From a virus, in the IMG/VR virus record IMGVR_UViG_3300027749_002292, positions 1-20,123 of that record: a stretch of 20,123 nucleotides of DNA. One strand, written 5' to 3'. Of the stretch, positions 1-7,571 are shown piece by piece (the first letter of the stretch is position 1; the number at the start of each line of letters is the position of its first letter). Below the pieces are notes generated by a model. The model was not told the origin of the DNA. It searched no databases and worked only from the letters and a program-made list of their open reading frames with translations. Both the position numbers and the translations under genes were made by a program.

Positions 1-1
1 C

Positions 2-76
2 ATTAATGGAGTATTACTTTGTCCGAATGGATTTACCATAGATGATAATCTTCTTCAGACCCTAAAGGAACTATAA
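2..76 (+). CDS. C-terminal end of an unidentified phage gene (partial)
   Basis: An open frame enters from the left edge and ends at TAA 74-76, giving a 24-residue tail that finishes ...DDNLLQTLKEL. The stop shares its last base with the ATG of the next gene (TAATG), the same junction used at 826-830, which suggests translational coupling within one transcript. The fragment is too short to assign a function. Confidence 0.6.
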   Translation: MNGVLLCPNGFTIDDNLLQTLKEL

Positions 77-828
77 TGGCAAAGAAATACTACGCAAAAA
101 GAGTGAGTATGAAGACCGACGAGGAAACTGGGTCGGCCTCTGTGGGTTTGGGTACTCCTGCTGTTGGTGGTGGATTCGATGCTCCCTTGGGTTACAAGAA
201 GAAGAAAACTGTTATAGCAAGAAGGGCCACACCCACAGTAGAAGCTAAATCATTCGCAACCCTCAAACCCAAACCTAACAAAAACAAATGGGTTGAAATT
301 GACAATAAAGATCTACAAGAACCTGATTCAGAATTGAATGCCAATCTATATGATATGATCGATAAGTCATACAGTAAAATTGGTGGGCATACAGATTACA
401 ATTCCCCAAAAGATGTTCCTTATGGAAAAGATGGGAATGATACGAATGTAATTTGGTGGGCAATAGACACCGATCAAGATCCTGAAGCAGATGCTGTTAA
501 GTGGGTCCGAATAACTCCCCACGGATTTAAGTCTTTGGGTGGAGCCTCAGATGGTGGTCCTGAAGCAAAACAAGCCTACCTTGACATATCAGCAGAACAA
601 TTAAATACTCCGGGATATTATGGGGAAGCATCAGATACTATTGCTCATATATTAATCACTAGATATAAAGTTCCATTCGTTAATGATCAAAAACGAGTAG
701 AGAATGTACTAGGGAAAAAAGTTGAATGGGTTGGCCCAAATGGAAAGTATCCTGGATATGATGGTTGGTATAATCGTATGCTTGGTGGAAAAATTCATAT
801 GAAAATTATGTTAGGAACTCCAAAATAA
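76..828 (+). CDS. Conserved phage protein of unknown function
   Basis: A 250-residue protein that I cannot assign to a named family. The first ~70 residues are basic, low in hydrophobics and rich in Lys, Thr, Gly and Pro, so probably flexible. The rest looks folded, and the last ~55 residues are dense in Trp, Tyr and Gly (EWVGPNGKYPGYDGWY, then GGKIHMKIMLG), which reads like a conserved domain signature. No signal peptide, membrane segment or catalytic motif is visible. The ATG overlaps the previous stop and the TAA overlaps the next ATG (both TAATG), so it sits in a coupled operon. A structural or virion-associated role is possible but is only inference. Confidence 0.75.
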   Translation: MAKKYYAKRVSMKTDEETGSASVGLGTPAVGGGFDAPLGYKKKKTVIARRATPTVEAKSFATLKPKPNKNKWVEIDNKDLQEPDSELNANLYDMIDKSYSKIGGHTDYNSPKDVPYGKDGNDTNVIWWAIDTDQDPEADAVKWVRITPHGFKSLGGASDGGPEAKQAYLDISAEQLNTPGYYGEASDTIAHILITRYKVPFVNDQKRVENVLGKKVEWVGPNGKYPGYDGWYNRMLGGKIHMKIMLGTPK

Positions 829-1151
829 TGGACCCAGAAAATAACCACAACCTTGCTCTGGAAGTCGAACTCCTCAAACGAGACATCTCTCAGTTCGAGA
901 AGGTCATTGCGAAGTTGGATCAGACCAATGATAAGCTCCAGGATCTGATCAATAATATTTCTAAGATTGTATCTCTTCATGAACAGAAGTTCTCTATGAT
1001 AGAGAAGAGTCATGACGACACCACAAAGGTTATTTCTGATCTGATATCAAGAGTAGAGAAAGTCGAGAGAGTATCCTGGGTTATTGTGGGCATTGCAACC
1101 TTTATTACTGTTGTAATCAACGCTGTTTCCTCTTACTTTCCTAGAAAATAA
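828..1151 (+). CDS. Coiled-coil protein with C-terminal membrane anchor, XhlA-like layout
   Basis: A 107-residue protein. Residues ~8-75 are charged, with heptad-like spacing of Leu, Ile and Val (LALEVELLKRDISQFEKVI and onward), consistent with a long coiled coil. Residues ~82-101 (WVIVGIATFITVVINAV) form one hydrophobic helix followed by a short basic tail, SSYFPRK. There is no N-terminal signal. Amphipathic helix plus single C-terminal transmembrane segment is the arrangement of XhlA/haemolysin-type small phage proteins found near lysis genes, but no endolysin is visible here, so a holin or lysis role is only a suggestion. It starts inside the TAATG junction with the previous gene and ends just before the gene 55 promoter. 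Confidence 0.7.
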   Translation: MDPENNHNLALEVELLKRDISQFEKVIAKLDQTNDKLQDLINNISKIVSLHEQKFSMIEKSHDDTTKVISDLISRVEKVERVSWVIVGIATFITVVINAVSSYFPRK

Positions 1152-1154
1152 AGC

Positions 1155-1183
1155 TTTACTTTCACACATATATATGGTATAAT
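1155..1183 (+). promoter_or_regulatory. Sigma70-like promoter for gene 55
   Basis: TTTACT (1155-1160), a 17-bp spacer, then a perfect TATAAT (1178-1183). Predicted transcription start is about 11 bases before the gene 55 ATG, with GAGG (1191-1194) as ribosome binding site. The same two hexamers and spacing recur before gene 47. Confidence 0.75.
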
Positions 1184-1200
1184 AGTATTAGAGGTATAAC

Positions 1201-1749
1201 ATGGCAAAAAAGCATTACGTGGACAATGTGGCTTTTCTCAAATCCTTGGATGAATACAAGGTACGCAAACAGTTGTCCATTGATAATGGAACACCCATTC
1301 CTCCTATCCCAGATGACATCGGTACTGTTATCCTGGATATTTCCAATGGGCTGGCTCGTCGCCCCAACTTCTCTGGGTACTCATTCAAAGAAGAAATGGT
1401 ATCCGATGGTATCGAGAATTGCCTACACTATCTGGGCAACTTTGATCCCAGCATCTCCTCTAATCCATTCTCATACTTCACACAGATTGTATTCTTTGCA
1501 TTCCTGCGAAGGATCCAGTTTGAATCAAAACAAACTTATATCAAATTCAAAAGTTTTGAGCATCATGAACTGTTCACCAATCATGTGTATGAAAAGAAGA
1601 AGCACGTAGATCTGGTGAAGTCCATCATCAACGAGAACACACAATCTATCATCACTAAATTTGAAGAGCGAATGGATCGCTCTAGGAATAAAAATAAACA
1701 AGATCCCGCAATTGATATTAATTTGGGATTGTTGATGACTGACAATTAA
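1201..1749 (+). CDS. 55: gp55-like sigma factor for late transcription
   Basis: A 182-residue homologue of T4 gp55, the small sigma-family protein that directs host RNA polymerase to TATAAATA late promoters together with gp33 and the sliding clamp. The diagnostic core is residues ~50-105: GLARRPNFSGYSFKEEM, VSDGIENCLHYLGNFDP and NPFSYFTQIVFFAFLRRI, matching the T4 segments GLSKRFNFSGY...KQEMIADGIEA and NPHAYITQACFNAFVQRI. The C-terminus ends in an acidic/hydrophobic stretch, DINLGLLMTDN, placed where T4 gp55 carries its clamp-binding tail. Gene order 55-47-46 is kept as in T4 except for the inserted monooxygenase gene. The ATG follows GAGG by six bases. Confidence 0.95.
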   Translation: MAKKHYVDNVAFLKSLDEYKVRKQLSIDNGTPIPPIPDDIGTVILDISNGLARRPNFSGYSFKEEMVSDGIENCLHYLGNFDPSISSNPFSYFTQIVFFAFLRRIQFESKQTYIKFKSFEHHELFTNHVYEKKKHVDLVKSIINENTQSIITKFEERMDRSRNKNKQDPAIDINLGLLMTDN

Positions 1750-1754
1750 AATTA

Positions 1755-1762
1755 TATAAATA
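1755..1762 (+). promoter_or_regulatory. T4-type late promoter TATAAATA
   Basis: An exact TATAAATA octamer sits five bases after the gene 55 stop and 26 bases before the monooxygenase ATG, with a strong ribosome binding site (AGAAGGAGT, 1771-1779) between. In T4-like phages this sequence alone is the late promoter read by gp55-RNA polymerase, and both gp55 and gp33 are encoded in this window. Confidence 0.8.
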
Positions 1763-1788
1763 TTAACCATAGAAGGAGTACCACTCGT

Positions 1789-3090
1789 ATGAATCTTCGT
1801 TTATCTTATCTAATACTAGCATTAAGCCTGCCTGCATTCTGTGACACAGTTCCCACTTATAATAAAGATATCGCACCGATTTTCCAGGAAAAATGCGAGA
1901 CATGTCACCGTGCTGGCCAAGGCGCACCGATGAACCTCTCCACCTACGAAGAAGTTCGTCCGTGGGCGAAGTCGATCAAACAGCGAGTGGCAACCCGTAA
2001 TATGCCACCGTGGCATATTGATAAAACCACAGGTATTCAGCAGTTCGCTAATGATCGTTCCCTGAATGAAAAACAGATTGCAACCGTCGTACAATGGGTT
2101 GATGCTGGTTCTCTTCAGGGCGACAAGAAAGATCTGGCTGCGGCGAAAGTCTGGCCCGATGAATCTGGTTGGCAGTATGCCAAGGTGATTGGCCAGGAAC
2201 CCGATTTTGTTGTGAAGTCCGAACCTTACACAGTCAAGGCTGTCGGTCAGGACGAATGGTGGAAGCCTGTATCTGATGTTCCTGTGACTGAGGAACGCTG
2301 GGTACGAGCAGTTGAGATGAGAGCAGGAACCATTGCCGGTCGCAAGATTACGCACCACGCACTCGCTCAACTTGAGCAGGTTGAGTCCGCATCAACATCT
2401 GATGTTGGAGGTCCTGCTGGTCCTGGTCTCTTTATGGAATGGGCCATTGGAAAATCCTATGACGCATTTCGAGCGGATTCAGGAAAGCTGCTTCTTCCTG
2501 GATCTAAGATTCGTTGGGACATCCATTATCACTCAGTTGGTGAAGCCATTCGAGATCACGTTGAACTTGCTGTATATTTGTATCCTGTTGGTTACAAGCC
2601 ACTGCATCGGGTTCGTCTAAGTAGTTTGTCTGCATATCCAACAAATTCTGATCTAGATATTCCTCCGAATTCAATTACTCAAACTCAATCATTTCATGTT
2701 ATGAAATCTGCTGGTCGAATTGAAAGTTTTCAACCCCATATGCATCTTCGTGGTAAGGCTATGTCGCTTGAAGCAATTCTTCCTACAGGTGAAGTTCAAA
2801 TGATAAATTATGTAGATAAATTTAATTTTAATTGGATGAATGCTTATATCTATACTGATGAATCTGCTCCTGTTCTTCCTCGTGGAACTATCCTTAGAGT
2901 AACGGCATATTATGACAATACTATTGCAAATAAGGACAACCCGGATCCCGACCAGTGGGTTGGTTATGGTGATCGTACAGTTGATGAGATGGGCCACAGC
3001 TGGAATAATATCACTAACCTAACTGATGCGGAATATAATGATTGGGCGGTGAAGCATAAAACAAAACCTAATCTAGCATCTCGAAAATAA
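1789..3090 (+). CDS. Exported cytochrome c / copper type II monooxygenase-like protein
   Basis: A 433-residue metabolic-type protein, unexpected in a replication cluster. Residues 1-~19 (NLRLSYLILALSLPAFC) look like a signal peptide, so the product should be exported. A haem-c domain follows: CETCH at 36-40 and a likely distal Met in NMPPW (~72). The remainder resembles the peptidylglycine-hydroxylase fold of copper type II ascorbate-dependent monooxygenases: a His pair at 189-190 (THHA), HYH at 246-248, HMH at 317-319 and Met 401 in DEMGHSW are candidate copper ligands and all are present. In bacterial relatives the substrate is generally unknown. The gene lies alone between 55 and 47 with its own late promoter and terminator, as expected for an acquired cassette. 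Base composition changes inside the gene, being GC-rich early and AT-rich from ~2610. The domain call is firm; the reaction is not known. Confidence 0.85.
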   Translation: MNLRLSYLILALSLPAFCDTVPTYNKDIAPIFQEKCETCHRAGQGAPMNLSTYEEVRPWAKSIKQRVATRNMPPWHIDKTTGIQQFANDRSLNEKQIATVVQWVDAGSLQGDKKDLAAAKVWPDESGWQYAKVIGQEPDFVVKSEPYTVKAVGQDEWWKPVSDVPVTEERWVRAVEMRAGTIAGRKITHHALAQLEQVESASTSDVGGPAGPGLFMEWAIGKSYDAFRADSGKLLLPGSKIRWDIHYHSVGEAIRDHVELAVYLYPVGYKPLHRVRLSSLSAYPTNSDLDIPPNSITQTQSFHVMKSAGRIESFQPHMHLRGKAMSLEAILPTGEVQMINYVDKFNFNWMNAYIYTDESAPVLPRGTILRVTAYYDNTIANKDNPDPDQWVGYGDRTVDEMGHSWNNITNLTDAEYNDWAVKHKTKPNLASRK

Positions 3091-3109
3091 CTAACTATCA
3101 AGTATAATC

Positions 3110-3139
3110 AAATCCTCCTGTCATGGCAGGAGGATTTTT
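3110..3139 (+). terminator. Rho-independent terminator after the monooxygenase gene
   Basis: Perfect 11-bp stem (AAATCCTCCTG, 3110-3120, with CAGGAGGATTT, 3127-3137) around a 6-base loop, followed by further T residues. It lies 20 bases after the stop codon and insulates the late-promoter cassette from gene 47. Confidence 0.85.
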
Positions 3140-3148
3140 AACATACAC

Positions 3149-3177
3149 TTTACTTTACTCTTAAAATATAGTATAAT
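3149..3177 (+). promoter_or_regulatory. Sigma70-like promoter for genes 47-46
   Basis: TTTACT (3149-3154), 17-bp spacer, TATAAT (3172-3177): the same hexamers as the gene 55 promoter. The leader is about 30 bases and carries TTGGAGAA before the ATG at 3216. Confidence 0.75.
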
Positions 3178-3215
3178 TAATATAAGGGATATTTCCTTCT
3201 TGTATTGGAGAACCT

Positions 3216-4289
3216 ATGAAAATTGCATTGATTACTGATACCCACTTTGGAGTTCGTAATGATAATCCTCTGTTCCTTGAATATTTTGATAAGTTTTTGG
3301 ATAATATATTCTTTCCTGAACTGAAACGAAGAAAGATTCAGAACATCATCCATCTTGGAGATATGATGGATCGCAGGAAATACGTCAACTTCAATACACT
3401 TACCTGGGCCAGAACATTTATGAATCGAGCCAAGGGATTTAATATTGATCTGATCATCGGTAACCACGACACATACTTCAAGAACACCAATGATGTTAAT
3501 TCCCCTGATCTACTTCTAAGGGAATATGAGAACCTCAGGATCGTCTCTGAACCAACCGAGGTTGACATTGCTGGTCCTTTTAATGGCATTCTGTATCTTC
3601 CTTGGATCACACCAGAGAATGAACAAAGAACTCTGGATGCAATCAAGAACACTTCTTGCAAGGTTGTTATGGGACATCTGTCGCTAACAGGATTCCAGAT
3701 GCATAAGGGATCGATCTGTCAGGATGGAATGAATCCAGATCTATTCGAGAAGTTCTCTTCGGTGTTCACCGGACACTTTCATTCTAAACATTCTATTCGA
3801 AACATTCATTATCTGGGTTGTCCCTGGGATCTTATGTTTACGGATGCCGATGATATCAAGGGATTCCATATCTATGATACCGATACGGATACCACGGAAT
3901 TCATCGAGAATCCGTATAAGATGTACTGGAAGTTCTACTATGATGATACCGGAGCCAAGGATCTTCGGGATGTGGGTATTCCCAAGGATACACTATCCAA
4001 GATCAAGAACTCCTTTGTGAAAGTGTATGTCAAGAAAAAGACAAATCCGGTTCTGCTGGATCGATATCTTGCTAAGATCAATGAGGCTGAACCTGCATCT
4101 CTTTCTATTGTGGAAGACTATGTGAATGAGGACTTCCTTTCAGAAGAAAAACTTACTCTTGATGAGGACACTCTATCACTACTCAACAGTTCTTTGAATG
4201 ATTATTCTGATATCATTACTTCAGAAGACAAGAAAATCGAGATCCAGAAGCTGTTGTGCAATCTGTATATGGAAGCACTAAAGGCATAA
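3216..4289 (+). CDS. 47: gp47 recombination endonuclease subunit (Mre11/SbcD-type)
   Basis: A 357-residue calcineurin-like phosphoesterase. All metal-binding motifs are visible: DTHFG (D8, H10), HLGDMMDRR (D49), GNHD (N83, H84), MGHLS (H154) and TGHFHS (H187, H189). This is the nuclease subunit of the gp46-gp47 complex, the T4 counterpart of Rad50-Mre11, which resects double-strand ends to feed recombination-dependent replication. Length is close to T4 gp47. It is followed after seven bases by gene 46. The start is supported by GGAG eight bases upstream and by the first metal-binding motif beginning at residue 8. Confidence 0.96.
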   Translation: MKIALITDTHFGVRNDNPLFLEYFDKFLDNIFFPELKRRKIQNIIHLGDMMDRRKYVNFNTLTWARTFMNRAKGFNIDLIIGNHDTYFKNTNDVNSPDLLLREYENLRIVSEPTEVDIAGPFNGILYLPWITPENEQRTLDAIKNTSCKVVMGHLSLTGFQMHKGSICQDGMNPDLFEKFSSVFTGHFHSKHSIRNIHYLGCPWDLMFTDADDIKGFHIYDTDTDTTEFIENPYKMYWKFYYDDTGAKDLRDVGIPKDTLSKIKNSFVKVYVKKKTNPVLLDRYLAKINEAEPASLSIVEDYVNEDFLSEEKLTLDEDTLSLLNSSLNDYSDIITSEDKKIEIQKLLCNLYMEALKA

Positions 4290-4296
4290 ATAATCT

Positions 4297-6012
4297 ATGA
4301 TTACTTTTGAGACTCTTCGTTATAAGAATTTTCTTTCTGCTGGTAATACCTTTACGACTATCCCTCTTTCTGGGAACAAGACTAATCTGATTGTAGGCAA
4401 GAATGGTTCGGGTAAATCCACCATTCTTGATGCAATCACCTATGGACTATTCAACAAACCATTTCGTAAGATCAACAAACCTCAGCTAGTCAATACTGTC
4501 AACAACGGTGATTGTATGGTAGAGATCGAATTCTCTCTCAACAATAAGAAATATAAGATTGCACGAGGAATCAAACCAAACATCTTTGAGATCTATGAGA
4601 ATGGTAAGATGTTACATCAGGATGCTGCTATCAAGGATTATCAGCAGTATCTTGAGGAGAATATTCTGAGGATGACCTACAAGGCATTTTGTCAGATCGT
4701 GGTGATTGGTAACGCAACATATCAACCATTCATGAAACTGAATCCTGTAGAACGTCGGGCCATCGTAGAGAACTTTCTTGACATCGATGTCTTTACCAAG
4801 ATGAATGGATTACTCAAGTCTAGAATCACTGAGACCAAGGAACAGATCAATGGTACTTCATATAAGGTAGATCTATCCAAGGAGAAGATCCGAATGGCAG
4901 ATCACCTGCTGTCTTCTTCTGAAAAGAGTAATGATACCAAGATCAATGATAATAATATTGCTCTGGATAAGAAACGACTTCTGTTGGCGGAGTGGAATCA
5001 GGATATGTGGACCCTGTCTTCTGATATCTCTACCATCATTATCAATGATCAGATCATTCAGAAGACCAAAGCCAAGATCCGAGAAGTAGAAACTCTTCAT
5101 ACCACACTATCTACAAAGCATAAGTCACTCTACAAGGAAGTTGAATTCCTGAATAGCAATGACAACTGCCCAACTTGTAAGCAGGAAATTGATGAGGAAT
5201 TCAAGAGTACCAATCTCTCTGATAAGAGTGTTAAGATCGCTAAGTATGTAGAAGCCATGGCTGATCTATCAGAAAAGATCTCTCACTATAAGAATGATCT
5301 GGCAGGTCATATGGAACTAGTTGATGAGATCGATCTGATCAATACCAAGATCCGTAAGTTAGAGGTTGATATTGAATACCTGACCAAGGATATTGAACGC
5401 ATCTCCGAAGACAATATAAAATTAACAGAGGAGAAGCAGAATAACATCAAGAAGAATAAGGAAGATTATTCGGCTTTGGTAGGCGATCATCTGAAGCTGA
5501 CTGATGAACGAGATACTCTGCTGGAGAATCAACATCAACATTCCATTGCAGCCATTCTGTTGAAGGATGATGGAATCAAAACGAAGATCATCAAGCACTA
5601 TCTTCCTGCAATGAACAAACTCATCAACAAGTATTTGCACCTGATGGACTTCTACGTTTCCTACACCCTTGATGAGAACTTCTCCGAAGTCATTAAACAG
5701 GCCAACAAAGAATCGTTCACCTATGCATCATTCTCAGAAGGAGAGAAGCTTCGTATCGATCTTGCCATCCTGTTTGCTTGGAGAGAGATTGCCAAGTCCA
5801 AGAACTCGACCAACACAAACTTGTTGATCCTTGATGAGATCTTTGATTCATCCCTAGATGGAAATGGCATCGACGACTTCATCGGGATACTCGATACCAT
5901 TTCGGAAAACACCAATGTGTTTATTATTTCTCATCGTGGGGACCAGGTGGCCGACAAATTTCAAAATACTTTGAAGTTTGCAAAACTCAATGGTTTCTCT
6001 AAACTCGTTTAG
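4297..6012 (+). CDS. 46: gp46 recombination endonuclease subunit (Rad50/SbcC-type ATPase)
   Basis: A 571-residue SMC-like ATPase, partner of gp47. Walker A GKNGSGKS is at 34-41 and a Q-loop region lies near 133. Two coiled-coil arms (~175-285 and ~305-415) meet at the zinc hook CPTC (291-294), through which two molecules would dimerise. The C-terminal lobe has the ABC signature SFSEGEK (~478-484), Walker B LLILDEIFD (~509-517) and the switch His in ISHRGD (~546). Every catalytic element is intact. Only seven bases separate it from gene 47 and its ribosome binding site is weak, so coupled translation is likely. Its last 14 bases overlap the end of the convergent Clp-like gene. Confidence 0.96.
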   Translation: MITFETLRYKNFLSAGNTFTTIPLSGNKTNLIVGKNGSGKSTILDAITYGLFNKPFRKINKPQLVNTVNNGDCMVEIEFSLNNKKYKIARGIKPNIFEIYENGKMLHQDAAIKDYQQYLEENILRMTYKAFCQIVVIGNATYQPFMKLNPVERRAIVENFLDIDVFTKMNGLLKSRITETKEQINGTSYKVDLSKEKIRMADHLLSSSEKSNDTKINDNNIALDKKRLLLAEWNQDMWTLSSDISTIIINDQIIQKTKAKIREVETLHTTLSTKHKSLYKEVEFLNSNDNCPTCKQEIDEEFKSTNLSDKSVKIAKYVEAMADLSEKISHYKNDLAGHMELVDEIDLINTKIRKLEVDIEYLTKDIERISEDNIKLTEEKQNNIKKNKEDYSALVGDHLKLTDERDTLLENQHQHSIAAILLKDDGIKTKIIKHYLPAMNKLINKYLHLMDFYVSYTLDENFSEVIKQANKESFTYASFSEGEKLRIDLAILFAWREIAKSKNSTNTNLLILDEIFDSSLDGNGIDDFIGILDTISENTNVFIISHRGDQVADKFQNTLKFAKLNGFSKLV

Positions 6013-7036
6013 GGATAAGGGTCTGCCCGAGTTGGAATCCCAACCGATTGGACCCTGCCTTCATTGTTTTATTTTTCTTCTCGAATACAAACTCTGAGTC
6101 AACATAGTCCACAAAAATAATATCATTCTCCTGAACATCCGGATGTGATAGAGCATTGGCTAGCGGGTTGACCACATGAGTTTCCAGTGCCCTCTTCAAG
6201 AACCTCGCACCATATTCCTCTGAGTATCCCACCTCAATCAATCTATCCTTTGCCGTATCACTGATCACCGACATGATCTTCTTCTCATCAGACTTAGACA
6301 TTCTTTTCTGTACATCATAGAGTTCCAACTCCAGAATCTGTTTACAATCCGCCTTGGTCAGGTTACTGAATACGATTGTCTTGTCGAGACGATTCAGAAA
6401 TTCAGGAGAGAACTTCTTCTTCATCGATGCCTTGATTGCAGATTCCTTCTGCTTCTGCTCCACTATCATCTCATGGAAACCAAACTTAGCAGTCTTTTTC
6501 TCAATATTATTGATACCAATATTTGATGTCATGAATATGAATGAGGTAGAGAAGTCCACATCAGTATTGTCGCCGATGGATAGAGTTCCCTTATCAAAAA
6601 TTCCCAGCATGATGTTGAAGAATGCCGAGGACGCCTTCTCAATTTCATCCAATAGAATGATGGTGGGTTTGCCCTTCAACTCTACTCGTTCACGAGAGAA
6701 CACAGGTTTGGTTTCGTTGTGGCCAATATATCCGGGAGGAGATCCTACCAGCTTGGAGATGTCATAGGATGACTGGAATTCTCCACAATTTACAACCAAT
6801 GGTTTGGTGTCGAAGTATTTGGCAATATCATATACAATCTTGGTCTTACCAGTACCTGTGGGTCCGGCAAAGAAGAAGATACCAAGTGGCTTCTCTTCAG
6901 GACACAGGTCGGAGAATGCCTTTTGGAATCCAATACAAACTTCCTTGACAGCTTCGTCCTGGGACACCAGTCGGTCCCGGAGAAATTTATGTAGTACCGC
7001 TGCTTCCCCATTTAACTCTGTTAGATTCAGACGCAT
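5999..7036 (-). CDS. Single-ring Clp/HSP100-type AAA+ unfoldase
   Basis: A 345-residue protein equal to one ClpA/ClpB second AAA+ module with only a short N-terminal extension. Motifs in order: Walker A GPTGTGKT (58-65), pore loop GYIG (102-105), Walker B ILLDEIEK (~127-134), sensor 1 TSNIG (~170-174), arginine finger FLNR (~213-216) and sensor 2 GARFLKR (276-282). It probably forms a hexamer that threads proteins. After sensor 1, the segment EKKTAKFGFHE lines up with ERKSIGLIHQ of ClpA, so FGF (185-187) occupies the ClpP-docking position (IGL in ClpA, VGF in ClpC). No ClpP is encoded here. Residues after ~320 are basic and unlike Clp proteins. It could instead be a stand-alone remodeller. 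A hairpin covers its ribosome binding site. Confidence 0.88.
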   Translation of the reverse strand: MRLNLTELNGEAAVLHKFLRDRLVSQDEAVKEVCIGFQKAFSDLCPEEKPLGIFFFAGPTGTGKTKIVYDIAKYFDTKPLVVNCGEFQSSYDISKLVGSPPGYIGHNETKPVFSRERVELKGKPTIILLDEIEKASSAFFNIMLGIFDKGTLSIGDNTDVDFSTSFIFMTSNIGINNIEKKTAKFGFHEMIVEQKQKESAIKASMKKKFSPEFLNRLDKTIVFSNLTKADCKQILELELYDVQKRMSKSDEKKIMSVISDTAKDRLIEVGYSEEYGARFLKRALETHVVNPLANALSHPDVQENDIIFVDYVDSEFVFEKKNKTMKAGSNRLGFQLGQTLIPKRV

Positions 7037-7042
7037 GTTGAA

Positions 7043-7079
7043 AATCCCTCCTTCACCAATATTTAGGTGAGGAGGGATT
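7043..7079 (-). promoter_or_regulatory. Hairpin enclosing the ribosome binding site of the Clp-like gene
   Basis: Arms 7043-7057 and 7066-7079 pair over 14 bp with one bulged base around an 8-base loop. On the - strand the downstream arm contains GAAGGAGGGAT, the only good Shine-Dalgarno sequence for the ATG at 7036. When folded, the site would be closed, suggesting translational control or a thermosensor. The few T residues that follow make a weak terminator an alternative reading. Confidence 0.6.
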
Positions 7080-7080
7080 C

Positions 7081-7340
7081 CTTAGGAAATTAGTGCCACC
7101 GTTCTGTTTCCAAGTGGTGGCGAACTCAGTCGTTAGTGGTGTTTAGCCACGAGCAGACATGGTCTTAGCTTTCGCTTTGGCCGTTATTGTTTTGTTCTGA
7201 TTAACGTGAGTACTTCACGGATAGCTACTCGCACTTATTTCCGCCAATCGATACTATGTCAGACCCATATGTATGGTGGATCTGCCGTGTCCTGCCCACG
7301 GGTCTTGATCGGTATTCAGATTGTATCAACACTATCAATA
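7081..7340. other. 260-base stretch without a convincing gene
   Basis: On the - strand the only ATG codons open reading frames of four or five codons. Stop-free pieces exist in different frames, for example one from the TAG at 7343 ending ...SIGGNKCE and one ending KAKAKTMSARG, but they have no ATG and only poor alternative starts. The + strand frame here is the complement of real - strand genes further right. Arms GCCACC (7096-7101 region) and GGTGGC (7116-7121) can pair. It may be a long leader for the Clp-like gene, a decayed small gene, or a structured RNA. Confidence 0.4.
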
Positions 7341-7571
7341 CTATTTATGGTCCTGATACCCAAAGCAATGAGGTTGCCATTCCCCATTATCATCCGGCAT
7401 CAAGCCACCTGCCTCATTGAATCCGTAGAAACAGCATTCACCCAAGACATATCCTTCCTGGGTGGTCTCATAATATTCTTTGTTCATAACAATCATTCGA
7501 TGGTGGGACTCCCACGAATGTCCGCAAACACAGATACCACTTCGACCAGGTCCAGAGTATTGAGGTATCAT
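7341..7571 (-). CDS. Small Cys/His-rich protein, probable zinc binder
   Basis: A 76-residue protein starting MIPQYSGPGR. It contains CVCGHSWESHH near residue 14, GECCFYGFNEAGG in the middle and HCFGYQDHK at the end, so six Cys and several His residues could form one or two zinc sites. Short CxCGH...HH proteins of this look are common in tailed phages and have no known function. The start is chosen at 7571 because this ATG overlaps the previous gene's TGA (ATGA); a longer frame reaching 7646 would run through that gene. It is the last gene of the cluster before the 260-base gap. Confidence 0.75.
   Translation of the reverse strand: MIPQYSGPGRSGICVCGHSWESHHRMIVMNKEYYETTQEGYVLGECCFYGFNEAGGLMPDDNGEWQPHCFGYQDHK

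Noticed and set aside
7096-7125. H-type pseudoknot from GCCACC/GGTGGC with GTTC/GAAC
   Set aside because: The two stems would need connecting loops of zero bases, which is sterically unfavourable. I keep only the simple 6-bp pairing as a possibility.
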